DNA of 21,421 bases from a virus. Every line of letters begins with the position of its first letter. Within the stretch, counting starts at the first letter, position 1. Positions 5,115-12,660 of the stretch are shown here, piece by piece. The notes beneath the pieces are model-generated. The model saw only the letters and a list, made by a program, of their open reading frames with translations, was not told where the DNA came from and did not search any database. The DNA is taken from positions 1 to 21,421 of the IMG/VR virus record IMGVR_UViG_3300043449_001982. One strand, 5' to 3'. Position numbers and translations under genes: made by a program.

Positions 5115-5834
5115 ATGGCCCCCATTCCCGCCCACCTCGCTGTCCTCCCCTGGTATGCTCCCCATCTGGCATGGCTGGCCAGCCAGGGGTTCACCCCCTG
5201 GCACGATTCGGGTGAGGCTGCGCCGAAGAGGGCCGACCTGACGGGGGCCAGCCTGACCGGGGCCGACCTGACGGGGGCCAGCCTGACCGGGGCCGACCTG
5301 ACGGGGGCCAACCTGGAAGGGGCCGACCTGACGAGGGCCATCCTGGCAGGGGCCGACCTGAGGGGGGCCAACCTGCGGGTGACCCGCCTGACGAGGGCCA
5401 TCCTGGCAGGGGCCGACCTGAGGGGGGCCGGCCTGAGGGGGGCATACCTGACGTGGGCCGACCTGAGGGGGGCCGGCCTGGAGGGGGCCGACCTGAGGGG
5501 GGCATACCTGACGGGGGCATACCTGACGGGGGCCGGCCTGGAGGGGGCCGACCTGAGGGAGGCATACCTGGCGGGGGCCATCCTGACAGGGGCCAAAATC
5601 GCCGAGGGTACGATCCTATCTACCTCAGCGGGCGAGGCCGGCGGCTACCGCTGGTCCGCTCTCCGCCTGGAGGATGGACAGACCATCCTCCGCTACGGGT
5701 GCGAGCGCGCCACCCTGGAGGAGTGGCGGACCCGTGGGCCAGAGTACGGAGCCAGACACAATCACCCGCCCGAGCACTGGGATATCGGCCCAGCCGTGGC
5801 GATCGCTGCGGCCGAAGCTCTGGCGGCCGCCTGA
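5115..5834 (+). CDS. pentapeptide-repeat protein with distinct C-terminal domain
   Basis: 239 aa from ATG 5115 with AAGGAG 6 nt upstream. Residues 1-39 are a leader with aromatic residues (LPWYAPHLAWLASQGFTPWH). Residues 40-164 form about 25 consecutive A(D/N/S/Y/G/I)LxG pentapeptides, the pattern that folds as a right-handed quadrilateral beta-helix, interrupted once at NLRVTRLTRA (86-95). Residues 170-239 are a separate domain containing GYRW, a DG turn, YGCERATLEEW and an Ala-rich end. I have an impression of similar tails on phage and proteobacterial pentapeptide proteins but cannot verify it. Some pentapeptide proteins (Qnr, MfpA) mimic DNA and protect or inhibit gyrase, but most have unknown roles, so the target here is open. 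The gene has its own module promoter and an intrinsic terminator at its end, the classical moron layout. Confidence 0.9.
   Translation: MAPIPAHLAVLPWYAPHLAWLASQGFTPWHDSGEAAPKRADLTGASLTGADLTGASLTGADLTGANLEGADLTRAILAGADLRGANLRVTRLTRAILAGADLRGAGLRGAYLTWADLRGAGLEGADLRGAYLTGAYLTGAGLEGADLREAYLAGAILTGAKIAEGTILSTSAGEAGGYRWSALRLEDGQTILRYGCERATLEEWRTRGPEYGARHNHPPEHWDIGPAVAIAAAEALAAA
5232..5606 (+). repeat. 15/30/60-bp tandem DNA repeats encoding the pentapeptides
   Basis: The repeat is visible at the DNA level and not only in protein. A 30-bp unit beginning GGCCGACCTGACGGGGGCCA is repeated without change at the 5' end. A longer block (ACGAGGGCCATCCTGGCAGG and following bases) recurs 60 bp apart. Synonymous differences are few, which points to recent slippage or unequal recombination. 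Confidence 0.85.
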
Positions 5835-5842
5835 TCTTTTTT
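5808..5842 (+). terminator. intrinsic terminator overlapping the end of the pentapeptide gene
   Basis: A perfect 7-bp stem GCGGCCG (5808-5814) / CGGCCGC (5824-5830) with a 9-nt loop is followed by CTGATC and six T (5837-5842). The stem is still inside the coding region and the stop codon lies between stem and T-tract. The palindrome AGCGGCGCCGCT (5843-5854) follows immediately. Confidence 0.65.
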
Positions 5843-5944
5843 AGCGGCGCCGCTTGCGCGTGTCGCGGAGGGTGGAGTTCCTCGATTCACCACAAAAGGG
5901 GCTCCGCAGAGGCGGAGTACCAGGATCAAGTGAACAAACTCGCA

Positions 5945-5967
5945 ACGGCAGGGACAGTCCCTGCCGT
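5945..5967. other. 11-bp perfect hairpin before the portal promoter
   Basis: ACGGCAGGGAC, a single central A, then GTCCCTGCCGT: a 23-bp near-perfect palindrome in the 179-nt gap between the island and the portal gene. A smaller hairpin CTCCGC-AGAG-GCGGAG lies upstream at about 5901-5916. No T-tract follows it, so a protein-binding site or RNA-processing site is as likely as a terminator. The rest of the gap shows no gene. Confidence 0.45.
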
Positions 5968-5978
5968 ATAGGGCATAG

Positions 5979-6007
5979 CTTGCCATTCCGACCGCATCGG
6001 GTTAGCG
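5979..6007 (+). promoter_or_regulatory. putative leaderless late promoter for the portal operon
   Basis: CTTGCC (5979-5984), 17 nt, TTAGCG (6002-6007), 6 nt, ATG 6014, with no Shine-Dalgarno. The stretch TCGGGTTAGC is identical to the one before the 13193 gene. Confidence 0.55.
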
Positions 6008-6013
6008 GCTCGC

Positions 6014-8476
6014 ATGAGCACCGCCGCACCCTGGTACAGTCGGATCGTCTCCCCCATCGGGGCAGGCTTTGGATACCTGGCCAGAGCCTTCGGGTTCCGG
6101 GGGGAACAGACCCCAAGGATTGAGTCTGTCTCCTACGGGGCGGGCTGGGAAGCGTCCGCGCCGCAGTCGCCGTCATACGCGGTCGAGCAAAGCATGTCCG
6201 CCTATGCGGCCTTTCCCATGGTCCGGGCTTGCGCCTCGGCCATCGCGGAGGACCTGGCCGGGCTCCCCCTGAAGATCGTCAAAGGGAGCGGAGAGGAGGC
6301 GAAGACAGTCGAGATCCCAGAGCTGCGGGCCATCCTTGACAATCCTCTCAGCATCGACCCGACCGGGTCGGGCGTGCTGTGGCGGCAACAGTGGGCGATC
6401 GATCTTCTTCTCCCAGGCAACGCGTACGCACTGATCTTGCTCGGTGAACGGAGCCTGCCGGTCGGGCTTCTCCGTCTCCACCCTGGGCATGTCAACGTGG
6501 TCCCCAGTCCGTTCGGAACTCCCGCCGGGTATGTTTTCGGCGCCAACCAGAAGAAGTATGAACCCTCCGCGGTCCTCCATGCGAGGATGCCCAGCTGGGC
6601 AGATACCCCCGATGGGGTGATGGGGGAGGGGCTGATCAGGGTCCTGGACCGGACACTATCCGCAGAACTGGCCATGAGGGAGCGGACCAAACAGAACGCG
6701 GCAATTGGCGCCCCCCTGGTGATTATCTCCGCCGGGTCTGATCAACTGCGCCTCTCTCAAGCCCTGATGAGTGCGCTACAGTCTGCCTATATGCGGGCAG
6801 CGAAAGAGAGCCGGCCGTTGGTCATTGACCAGACCGTCAAGGTCGACTCACTGTCTCTCACCGCCCAGGAAATGCAGCTAACCGAACAGCAAGCCCGCCT
6901 CGACGTGGAGATCATGGCGGTCTTCGGCGTCCCCCCTTCGCGACTGTTCAGCAACAACGCGAACTATGCGACCGCTGCCGAACAGTCCCGCGGGTACTGG
7001 GAATCGCTCCGGAAGCGCGCCGCGATGATTGACGGTCAACTGACCAGGGTAGCCAGGGCCTTTGGTGATGATTTGACCATTCAACATGACTTCTCTTCTG
7101 TCGCTGTGCTCCAGGACAGTCGGACCGCCCAGATAAACCGTGCGGTCATCCTTGTGGAGAAGTTCGGGGCCGATCCTGCCTCAGCCCTGGCCTATGAAGG
7201 GCTGGCCGATGCGCCGATTAGACCTGGACAGACTGTGCCAGAAGATGACGAGACAACCGAAGAGATCGAGCCGGTGAAGGTAATCCGGGCCCTGGACGGA
7301 GAAGAACCAAGGCTTGAACAGTCCGACTATGCACGCCCCCCGCGCGCCTGGCTGGCGGACCTCTTCGAGAAGTACCCCAAAATCTGGAGGGCGGGCGGAA
7401 ATATCCGGGGGCCGGAAGCCTGGGCCCTGTGGGGCGAGTACGAAGGGGGTGCCCGGTCCGAGTCTGTTTTGGACTGGGTTAGAGAGCGGGAAGATTGGGC
7501 CGCCGGTCACTACCAGGACGGGGCCCAGCTGCGCGGGCGGACAAATGAGGCCACACTGTCCGAGATCGCTGGTGTGGTTGCGCAGTGCAAGTGGGGAGTG
7601 GTCGGCGCCCTGGGTTGGCCTTCGATGCGCGCCGCCTTGCGGACAGTCGCGGACAAGCTCGAAGCAGAGAGCGAGGCCCGCGCCGCATCCTGGGCAGAGT
7701 GGGAGATGAAGGTCAGGGCGCCGGCTGAACGGAAGCTCTTGGCTTCTGTCCTGGCCGCCCTTAGTGAACAGAGCGGGCGGGTCCTGGCCCGCCTTTCGGA
7801 TGTCGCGGACAGAGAGCGCCCCACCGTCGAGGCCGGACTGGTTGCGAAGGACTTTGTATCCGACCTTGTCGACGAGATCTTCCCCCCTGGGGTGGAAGAT
7901 CAAATGCTCCGGGAAGCGCTGGAAAGTGCGATCAGGAGTACGGTCGAGACTGGCTACAGGTTCGGGATTGACCAGATTCAGTCCGGGCTTTTGTTTGAAC
8001 CGTCCAGGCTTAGCGCTGCAACCCGTCAACAGGTGGCGCAGATGGTTACAGCGGTCAACTCAACGACCCGGAAGCAGATTCAAGACGCAGTCTTGACTGT
8101 CTATGAACAGGGCGGGACTGTCAACGACATCCAGAAGGCCATCCAGGACAGTGTAGACTTCGGGCCTTCCCGGTCGCTGCTGATCGCCAGAACGGAGACA
8201 TGCCGGGCAGTCTCTACCGGGACAGACTCTGCTATCAACCAGGGTCTTTTGTCAGGGGTCAACGTCCGGAAGCTCTGGCTGTCCGCCCGGGATTTGCATG
8301 TGCGGGATGAGCACATGCTCTTGGACGGTGATGAGGTGATGCCGGGTGAGACGTTTACAATCCCAGCGGGTCCGTTCGCAGGGAGAACCGCCCCGGCCCC
8401 TGGGGGCTTTGGTTCCCCTGCGCTTGACTGTAACTGCCGGTGCGGTCTTGTCCCGAGTGTTATAGAGGAATTGTAG
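6014..8476 (+). CDS. portal protein fused to MuF head-morphogenesis domain
   Basis: 820 aa. Residues about 55-400 are an HK97-like portal: helical clip and stem features, a YALILLG strand region (138-144), and the conserved end of the family (VEIMAVFGVPPSRLF, then NYATAAEQSRGYWESL). The portal forms the dodecameric DNA gate at one capsid vertex. Residues about 443-552 form an extra module (WRAGGNIRGPEAWALWGEYE ... REREDWAAGHYQDG ... QCKWGVVGALG). Residues about 700-815 match the MuF fold: RTETCR, KLWLSARDLHVRDEH, LDGDEV and a closing CNCRC. MuF proteins are minor capsid proteins, often ejected. Portal-MuF fusions are known but uncommon compared with separate adjacent genes. ATG 6014 follows a putative leaderless promoter. 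Confidence 0.9.
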   Translation: MSTAAPWYSRIVSPIGAGFGYLARAFGFRGEQTPRIESVSYGAGWEASAPQSPSYAVEQSMSAYAAFPMVRACASAIAEDLAGLPLKIVKGSGEEAKTVEIPELRAILDNPLSIDPTGSGVLWRQQWAIDLLLPGNAYALILLGERSLPVGLLRLHPGHVNVVPSPFGTPAGYVFGANQKKYEPSAVLHARMPSWADTPDGVMGEGLIRVLDRTLSAELAMRERTKQNAAIGAPLVIISAGSDQLRLSQALMSALQSAYMRAAKESRPLVIDQTVKVDSLSLTAQEMQLTEQQARLDVEIMAVFGVPPSRLFSNNANYATAAEQSRGYWESLRKRAAMIDGQLTRVARAFGDDLTIQHDFSSVAVLQDSRTAQINRAVILVEKFGADPASALAYEGLADAPIRPGQTVPEDDETTEEIEPVKVIRALDGEEPRLEQSDYARPPRAWLADLFEKYPKIWRAGGNIRGPEAWALWGEYEGGARSESVLDWVREREDWAAGHYQDGAQLRGRTNEATLSEIAGVVAQCKWGVVGALGWPSMRAALRTVADKLEAESEARAASWAEWEMKVRAPAERKLLASVLAALSEQSGRVLARLSDVADRERPTVEAGLVAKDFVSDLVDEIFPPGVEDQMLREALESAIRSTVETGYRFGIDQIQSGLLFEPSRLSAATRQQVAQMVTAVNSTTRKQIQDAVLTVYEQGGTVNDIQKAIQDSVDFGPSRSLLIARTETCRAVSTGTDSAINQGLLSGVNVRKLWLSARDLHVRDEHMLLDGDEVMPGETFTIPAGPFAGRTAPAPGGFGSPALDCNCRCGLVPSVIEEL

Positions 8477-8484
8477 CCTGTTCA

Positions 8485-8513
8485 CTTGCACCAATCCTTT
8501 GAGCATGGTAGTC
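8485..8513 (+). promoter_or_regulatory. putative leaderless promoter for the prohead protease
   Basis: CTTGCA (8485-8490), 17 nt, GTAGTC (8508-8513), 7 nt, ATG 8521. The hexamer is less similar (TGGTAGTC against GGGTTAGC) but all spacings match the other sites, and again no Shine-Dalgarno is present. Confidence 0.4.
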
Positions 8514-8520
8514 AAACCAC

Positions 8521-9252
8521 ATGATCAAGCATCTGGCGATCACTGACTCCGAGGTCCTCCGGGCCGCCGGCTTCCATCCGCCCACGATGGACGCTGCCTG
8601 GTTTGTTATGTCAACGCCCGCACCGGACAGACACGACGACATCGTTGAACAGTCCTGGGACCTCAAAGAGTTCAATGACAACCCGATCGCTGTTGTCGAC
8701 CACTGGGCGAGCGCCAGCAACGTGGTCGGTTCATGGTCTGATGTGGAGGTCCGGGGGGGCAAGTTGACCGGTCGGCTTGTGTGGTCGAAGACAGAGGACG
8801 CCCAGGAGATTGCACAGAAGGTCGTCGAGGGCCATATCCGGGCGGTATCTGTCGGGTTCCGCCCCAGGAACGCCCTGGAGCGGAGGAGCCTTCCCGACAC
8901 AGACCCCCGCAAAGGCTTACGCGGGTCTGTGTTCCAGGGCCCCAACCTTCTGTTGGAGTGCTCTGTGGTCGGCATCCCTGCCAACACGGGCGCTCTGGTC
9001 ATCCGCAACAGTGGGGTGGACCTGGGTGGGCTTGTTGATGCGGTATCAGCCCGGGTGCTGACCGGGGTTGAACAGAAGTTGACCGAGCTGGCGTCTTCCT
9101 TCTTTACCCAGCGGATTGAACAGTCCATCCGTGACGAGTCCTCTTTCCCCGGCTCTCCGCCTGTGGATGAGCACCGGGCCGGCGACCTTGAAGACTTCTT
9201 CGCAGAGAAGAACAGTCTCGACGCGTTCTTTGCGTCGAAGGAGAACAAATGA
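8521..9252 (+). CDS. prohead serine protease (HK97 type, S78)
   Basis: 243 aa. Processes capsid and scaffold during prohead maturation. Family features are VMSTPAPDRHDD (29-40), the strand PIAVVDH with the probable catalytic His61, the GKLTGRLVW strand, HIRAVSVGF with the nucleophile Ser110, and LLECSVVGIPANTGAL (144-159) with the acidic residue Glu146. The C-terminal 80 residues are helical and charged (DLEDFFAEKNSLDAFFASKENK) and could act as a scaffold or be removed by self-cleavage. It overlaps the capsid gene by 4 bp (ATGA), so the two are translationally coupled. A 44-nt gap with a promoter-like site separates it from the portal gene. Confidence 0.9.
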   Translation: MIKHLAITDSEVLRAAGFHPPTMDAAWFVMSTPAPDRHDDIVEQSWDLKEFNDNPIAVVDHWASASNVVGSWSDVEVRGGKLTGRLVWSKTEDAQEIAQKVVEGHIRAVSVGFRPRNALERRSLPDTDPRKGLRGSVFQGPNLLLECSVVGIPANTGALVIRNSGVDLGGLVDAVSARVLTGVEQKLTELASSFFTQRIEQSIRDESSFPGSPPVDEHRAGDLEDFFAEKNSLDAFFASKENK

Positions 9253-10883
9253 GCGGTATCGCAATTGACGAGATCCGGAAGGCGCCGACTTCGGTAGCCG
9301 AACTGGGCGCCTGGGCCGCCAAGGTCGCGGACGCCATTGAGTCTGGCGTGAAGACCAAGGAACTGAAGGACCGCGCAACCGACGAGGCGATCGCGATTCA
9401 CAAGCAGGTCCTTGCTTCTGAGGAGGGCAAGCGCGTTCAGACCCGGACCCGGGCGGGCGACCCGACCGACCTGGGACTGTACATCAACAATGATGGTACT
9501 GTCCGGTTCTACGACGAGACGGTTGAATACAGGGGAACCAAGGTTCACCTTCCCGGCTTGCTCACTGACCAGAAGACCTGTGGAGAGTGGCAAGAGCGGC
9601 TTCAGGACGCAACCCAGGCCCGCACCTTCCACCGTCTGGCCATGGGCTCCGGCCCGACTCTGGCCAAGTACGGAGGGATCAAGACCCGGGAGCGCCTGGA
9701 CGGTGAGTTCGTCCGCCTCTGTTTCCAGGCGCCGGCCTCGATCCGCGCCGCCCTGGATCTCACCCTGGACCAGCGCGCCAACGCTGCGAAGAAGAGTGAC
9801 CAGATCGGCGATTCGATGTCCAAGCACTTCAAGTCGCAAGGGTTCGGCGAAGAACGCGCATCCTTCGACTTCGAGGCGAAGTCTTTCGCCGATGTGTCCG
9901 GATACGGTGGCGAGTGGATTCCGGACAACTACAGCGGGGACCTGATCAGGCCCGCGACCATGCCTGATGTGGTCGAGAGTCTGTTTCCGGTCGAGAACAT
10001 CACGGGCCCCGCAACCGTCATCTTCACCCTGACCGGTCAGGCTCGTTGCTACCTCCTGAACCCGCCCAACCAGTCCGATCAACTGGCCAAGGTTCCGGCC
10101 ACCAATATCACCACCTCCTCCCAGTCGATCGCGCCGGTTGAACTGGCCTCTCTGTTCAATATGCGGATTACCGCCATCGAGGACGGCGAGGTGGATATTC
10201 AGCGGTTCATGGCGGAGCACCTGCCTGCCACCCATCGGGCCGCCGTGGGCGACATGATCGTGAACGGTGACAGCACCGCCACCCATCAGGACGCTATCGC
10301 CTCCTGGAACATTGACGGTCGCTGGGGCGCTTCCGGCCTGGGCGGTTCGAACGATCACCGCCGCGGCTGGATTGGGCTTCGGGCCCTGGCCCAGGACAAT
10401 TCATCGACCCATACGGTCGACATGGGCAGTATGCAGACTGTCTCCGACATCGCTGCACAACTGTTCTCCCGCCTGGGCAAGTTCGCCAGCATGGACGGTA
10501 CGGTTCTGATCTGCGGCCTTGACCTCTTCTGGAAGAAGATCGCCACTGATACCAATGTCCTGACCGTCGACAAGTACGGGCAGGGCGCCACCATCCTGCG
10601 GGGCGAAGTGGCCGCCCTCTTCGGGAAGCCGCTGGTTGTCTCCCCATGGATGTCGGCCGACCTGGCTTCTTCTGGTCTGTTCACGGGCTCGGGGGCCAAG
10701 GCTGGGCTCCTGGCCGCCAACACCAAGTCCTTCCGGGTCTACCGGCGCCGGGCGCCGACCCTGGAGATTGTCCGGGACTCGACTACCCGCACCGTCTCGA
10801 TGGTGACCACTGAGCGACTGTTCTTCGGCCGCAACGCGCTCTCTTCTGAGTGCCCCGTTGTGTACGGCTACAACTACCTCTGA
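9249..10883 (+). CDS. major capsid protein with N-terminal scaffold-like region
   Basis: 544 aa, with AAGGAG 6 nt before ATG 9249. Residues about 1-210 are charged and mostly helical, like the delta or scaffold domain of HK97-type capsids that the adjacent protease removes. Residues about 215-544 read as the HK97 fold: WIPDNYSGDLIRPATMPDVV starts the N-arm region, EHLPATHRAAVGDMIVNGDS resembles the spine-helix region, GEVAALFGKPLVVSPWM the P-domain, and a strand-rich end runs to YGYNYL. Several hundred copies build the shell. It lies between the protease and a small decoration-like protein, which is the expected place. The cleavage site cannot be fixed from sequence alone. Confidence 0.92.
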   Translation: MSGIAIDEIRKAPTSVAELGAWAAKVADAIESGVKTKELKDRATDEAIAIHKQVLASEEGKRVQTRTRAGDPTDLGLYINNDGTVRFYDETVEYRGTKVHLPGLLTDQKTCGEWQERLQDATQARTFHRLAMGSGPTLAKYGGIKTRERLDGEFVRLCFQAPASIRAALDLTLDQRANAAKKSDQIGDSMSKHFKSQGFGEERASFDFEAKSFADVSGYGGEWIPDNYSGDLIRPATMPDVVESLFPVENITGPATVIFTLTGQARCYLLNPPNQSDQLAKVPATNITTSSQSIAPVELASLFNMRITAIEDGEVDIQRFMAEHLPATHRAAVGDMIVNGDSTATHQDAIASWNIDGRWGASGLGGSNDHRRGWIGLRALAQDNSSTHTVDMGSMQTVSDIAAQLFSRLGKFASMDGTVLICGLDLFWKKIATDTNVLTVDKYGQGATILRGEVAALFGKPLVVSPWMSADLASSGLFTGSGAKAGLLAANTKSFRVYRRRAPTLEIVRDSTTRTVSMVTTERLFFGRNALSSECPVVYGYNYL

Positions 10884-10901
10884 TCCCTGAGAAGGTGAAC
10901 A

Positions 10902-11285
10902 ATGTACATTCGTCAACTGAACTCCTCTGGGATCTCGGTGGCTGCCGGGACCGGTGGTGACATCTATGTCGCCAACGCTTCTGAACAGAAACTGAAGATC
11001 ATGGCGGTCTACTTCGTCCCCCATGCGACCACTGCGGCGCACGGCACGAACTACGCCACGTTGACCTTGACGGTGGGCGGGACCTCGATGGCGACCGCTC
11101 GCACTACCGCGGCCGATGCGCTGACCGGCGGGACTGTCTTCGAATTCACCCTGACCGGAACCGCCGGGACCGCTCTGGAGCTGTCCGCCAACTGTGCGAA
11201 CATGCTCAAGTGCGCGGTGACCCACAGCGGAACAGGGGCCGCCATCAACGGCCATCTTCTGGTCAAGTGCTCGGAGATCGCTTGA
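10902..11285 (+). CDS. putative capsid decoration or head-stabilising protein
   Basis: 127 aa with GAAGGTG before ATG 10902. It is rich in Thr, Ala and Gly with alternating beta-strand patterns (LKIMAVYFVPH, ATLTLTVGG, VFEFTLTG, HLLVKCSEI), which suggests a compact beta-sandwich. It has three cysteines and no signal peptide. Its position directly behind the capsid gene and its size fit decoration proteins that sit on the outer capsid surface. No specific family is recognised, so the call depends on order and composition. Confidence 0.55.
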   Translation: MYIRQLNSSGISVAAGTGGDIYVANASEQKLKIMAVYFVPHATTAAHGTNYATLTLTVGGTSMATARTTAADALTGGTVFEFTLTGTAGTALELSANCANMLKCAVTHSGTGAAINGHLLVKCSEIA

Positions 11286-11286
11286 T

Positions 11287-11907
11287 ATGGCGCTGATCAC
11301 CGCGGCAGAGGCCCGGGAGCACATCCCGGGCATCGAGGGCACCAGCGAGGATGCCTACCTTGACGCCCTGATCGCGGTGATCGGTAGATTGTTCGCGGAC
11401 TATTGCGGGGTTCCAGCGCCTTCCAACGGTCTAAACACCTTGGAAAGCGCGACCCGCATTGTCTATCCATACGTGGACGAAGACGGGGACCTTCGGCGCC
11501 TCATCCTTGGGTGGGCGCCGTCTTTCCCCGTATCTTCGATCACGGAGATCGTTGAGGATGACGACCTCGACTATACAGACCCGGCCGATGTGGTCACGTC
11601 AACAGACTATACCCTCCTCAAGGCAGACCTTGGCTGGGAAGTCCGACTCAAGAGCACCGGGACAAAGGCCGCATGGTCCACAGTCTCCGGGTCCCTCCGC
11701 GTGACTCTGGTAGCCGGGTGGTCGACTGTCCCCGAAGATCTGAAGATGGCCGCCCGGGTGGCTGTCCGTTCACTATATGATGGACGGACGACCCAGGGGG
11801 TGACCAGGATCGGCGACCGCAGTTTCACCGAAGAGGCCATGGCCCTGGGCCCCGATGTCCGCAAGTTCCTTTCGGGATATCGTCAAGCGGCCTCTGTGAT
11901 GGGTTGA
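11287..11907 (+). CDS. head-tail connector (gp6-like adaptor)
   Basis: 206 aa. The N-terminus (MALITAAEAREHIPGIEGTS, then DAYLDALIAVIGRLFADYCG) matches the helix pair of the HK97 gp6-type adaptor that binds below the portal. The centre is beta-rich with a paired-strand insert (YTLLKADLGWEVRLKS, SLRVTLVAGW), and the end returns to helices (DLKMAARVAVRSLYDGR). It follows the decoration gene by 1 nt after a GGAG ribosome site, and its stop overlaps the next start. The fold assignment is from pattern memory. Confidence 0.75.
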   Translation: MALITAAEAREHIPGIEGTSEDAYLDALIAVIGRLFADYCGVPAPSNGLNTLESATRIVYPYVDEDGDLRRLILGWAPSFPVSSITEIVEDDDLDYTDPADVVTSTDYTLLKADLGWEVRLKSTGTKAAWSTVSGSLRVTLVAGWSTVPEDLKMAARVAVRSLYDGRTTQGVTRIGDRSFTEEAMALGPDVRKFLSGYRQAASVMG

Positions 11908-12089
11908 AGGTGTACAATCCAACCAACCCATTCTCAGGGCATGTAACGGTCAGGGCCTCAGCTCCTGGCCAGTGGTGCGGCTACGACTTCCAGGAGGGTC
12001 AGACCCGCGCGGTCCCTGCGGTTCTGCTCTGGGCTAGAGCTCTTCCCGGCTGGCTTTCCGTCCTAACTGACGACATTGTCTTGAAGTGA
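11904..12089 (+). CDS. small hypothetical protein in the connector region
   Basis: 61 aa, starting at TTG 11904 (overlapping the previous TGA) or at GTG 11910, with a GGG/GAAGG purine run nearby. The sequence (VYNPTNPFSGHVTVRASAPG ... QEGQTRAVPAVLLWARALPGW) suggests a short beta domain without a membrane span. Tiny genes are often found between adaptor and tail-completion genes. It could be a minimal head-closure protein, but it is shorter than the known ones. Confidence 0.5.
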   Translation: MKVYNPTNPFSGHVTVRASAPGQWCGYDFQEGQTRAVPAVLLWARALPGWLSVLTDDIVLK

Positions 12090-12093
12090 ACGG

Positions 12094-12657
12094 ATGGACT
12101 TCGATCAACTGGCCCGCAACCTCCTCAGACTCCGCGCAGAGATGCCGGTCATCACGTCAAAGACGTTGACCACGGCTGGCCTGAAGATGGAGCAGCTCGG
12201 AAAACAGAACGCGGCGGCCAGAATGAGGACAAGGTCGGGAACTCTGGTCAGGTCTATCCGGGCCAAGGTGGACGGTCAGACCTTGACCCTGGCCGCGAAC
12301 GCTTCGGGTGCGGACCTGGTGTACGCCTCGACCCAGGAGCGGGGGGCAACGGTCCGGCCGGTGAACAAAAAGTGGTTGACTGTTCCGGTTCCAGGCGGTC
12401 CCGCATTGACTCCGGCCGGGGTTCACAGATACAAAACCGCCCGCGACTTCCCGGGCGGGCTGCGCTTTGTCTTCCTCAGTCCGGTCAGGGCCCTCCTGGT
12501 CCAAGATAGGAAGAACCGGTCTGAGATTGTTTACATCCTCCTAAAGAAGACGGTCATTCGTCCAAAGTGGTTCATGCGGGATGCTTTTGACGATGTGGCC
12601 CCGAAGGTGGAGGGCGCTCTATCGGCCCGGATTCTGTCCGTCCTGCGGGGGAAGTGA
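12094..12657 (+). CDS. tail completion / gp10-like morphogenesis protein
   Basis: 187 aa. Starts with an amphipathic helix (MDFDQLARNLLRLRAEMPVI), followed by a helix with many charged residues, then RTRSGTLVRSIRAKV, a strand pair, and YASTQERGATVRPVNKKWLTVP, the signature-like Y-x3-QE-x-G block seen in tail-completion proteins. It ends with a helix after RPKWFMRDAF, where such proteins keep a conserved aromatic-Arg motif. It is expected to sit at the head-tail junction. The order adaptor, small gene, this gene, tail terminator agrees with siphovirus genomes. Confidence 0.7.
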   Translation: MDFDQLARNLLRLRAEMPVITSKTLTTAGLKMEQLGKQNAAARMRTRSGTLVRSIRAKVDGQTLTLAANASGADLVYASTQERGATVRPVNKKWLTVPVPGGPALTPAGVHRYKTARDFPGGLRFVFLSPVRALLVQDRKNRSEIVYILLKKTVIRPKWFMRDAFDDVAPKVEGALSARILSVLRGK

Positions 12658-12660
12658 ATA

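Noticed and set aside
5021-5596. Leftward Pro/Arg/Ser repeat proteins opposite the pentapeptide gene
   Set aside because: The repeat arises from the antisense of the 15-bp pentapeptide units. There is no ribosome site and the rightward gene is well supported.
5843-6013. tRNA or other small RNA gene in the gap before the portal
   Set aside because: There are hairpins, but no cloverleaf with anticodon and T-arm signature could be drawn.
8460-10358. 632-codon leftward open frame
   Set aside because: It lies fully opposite the protease and capsid genes, whose family motifs are clear. Its composition is that of a GC-rich antisense shadow.
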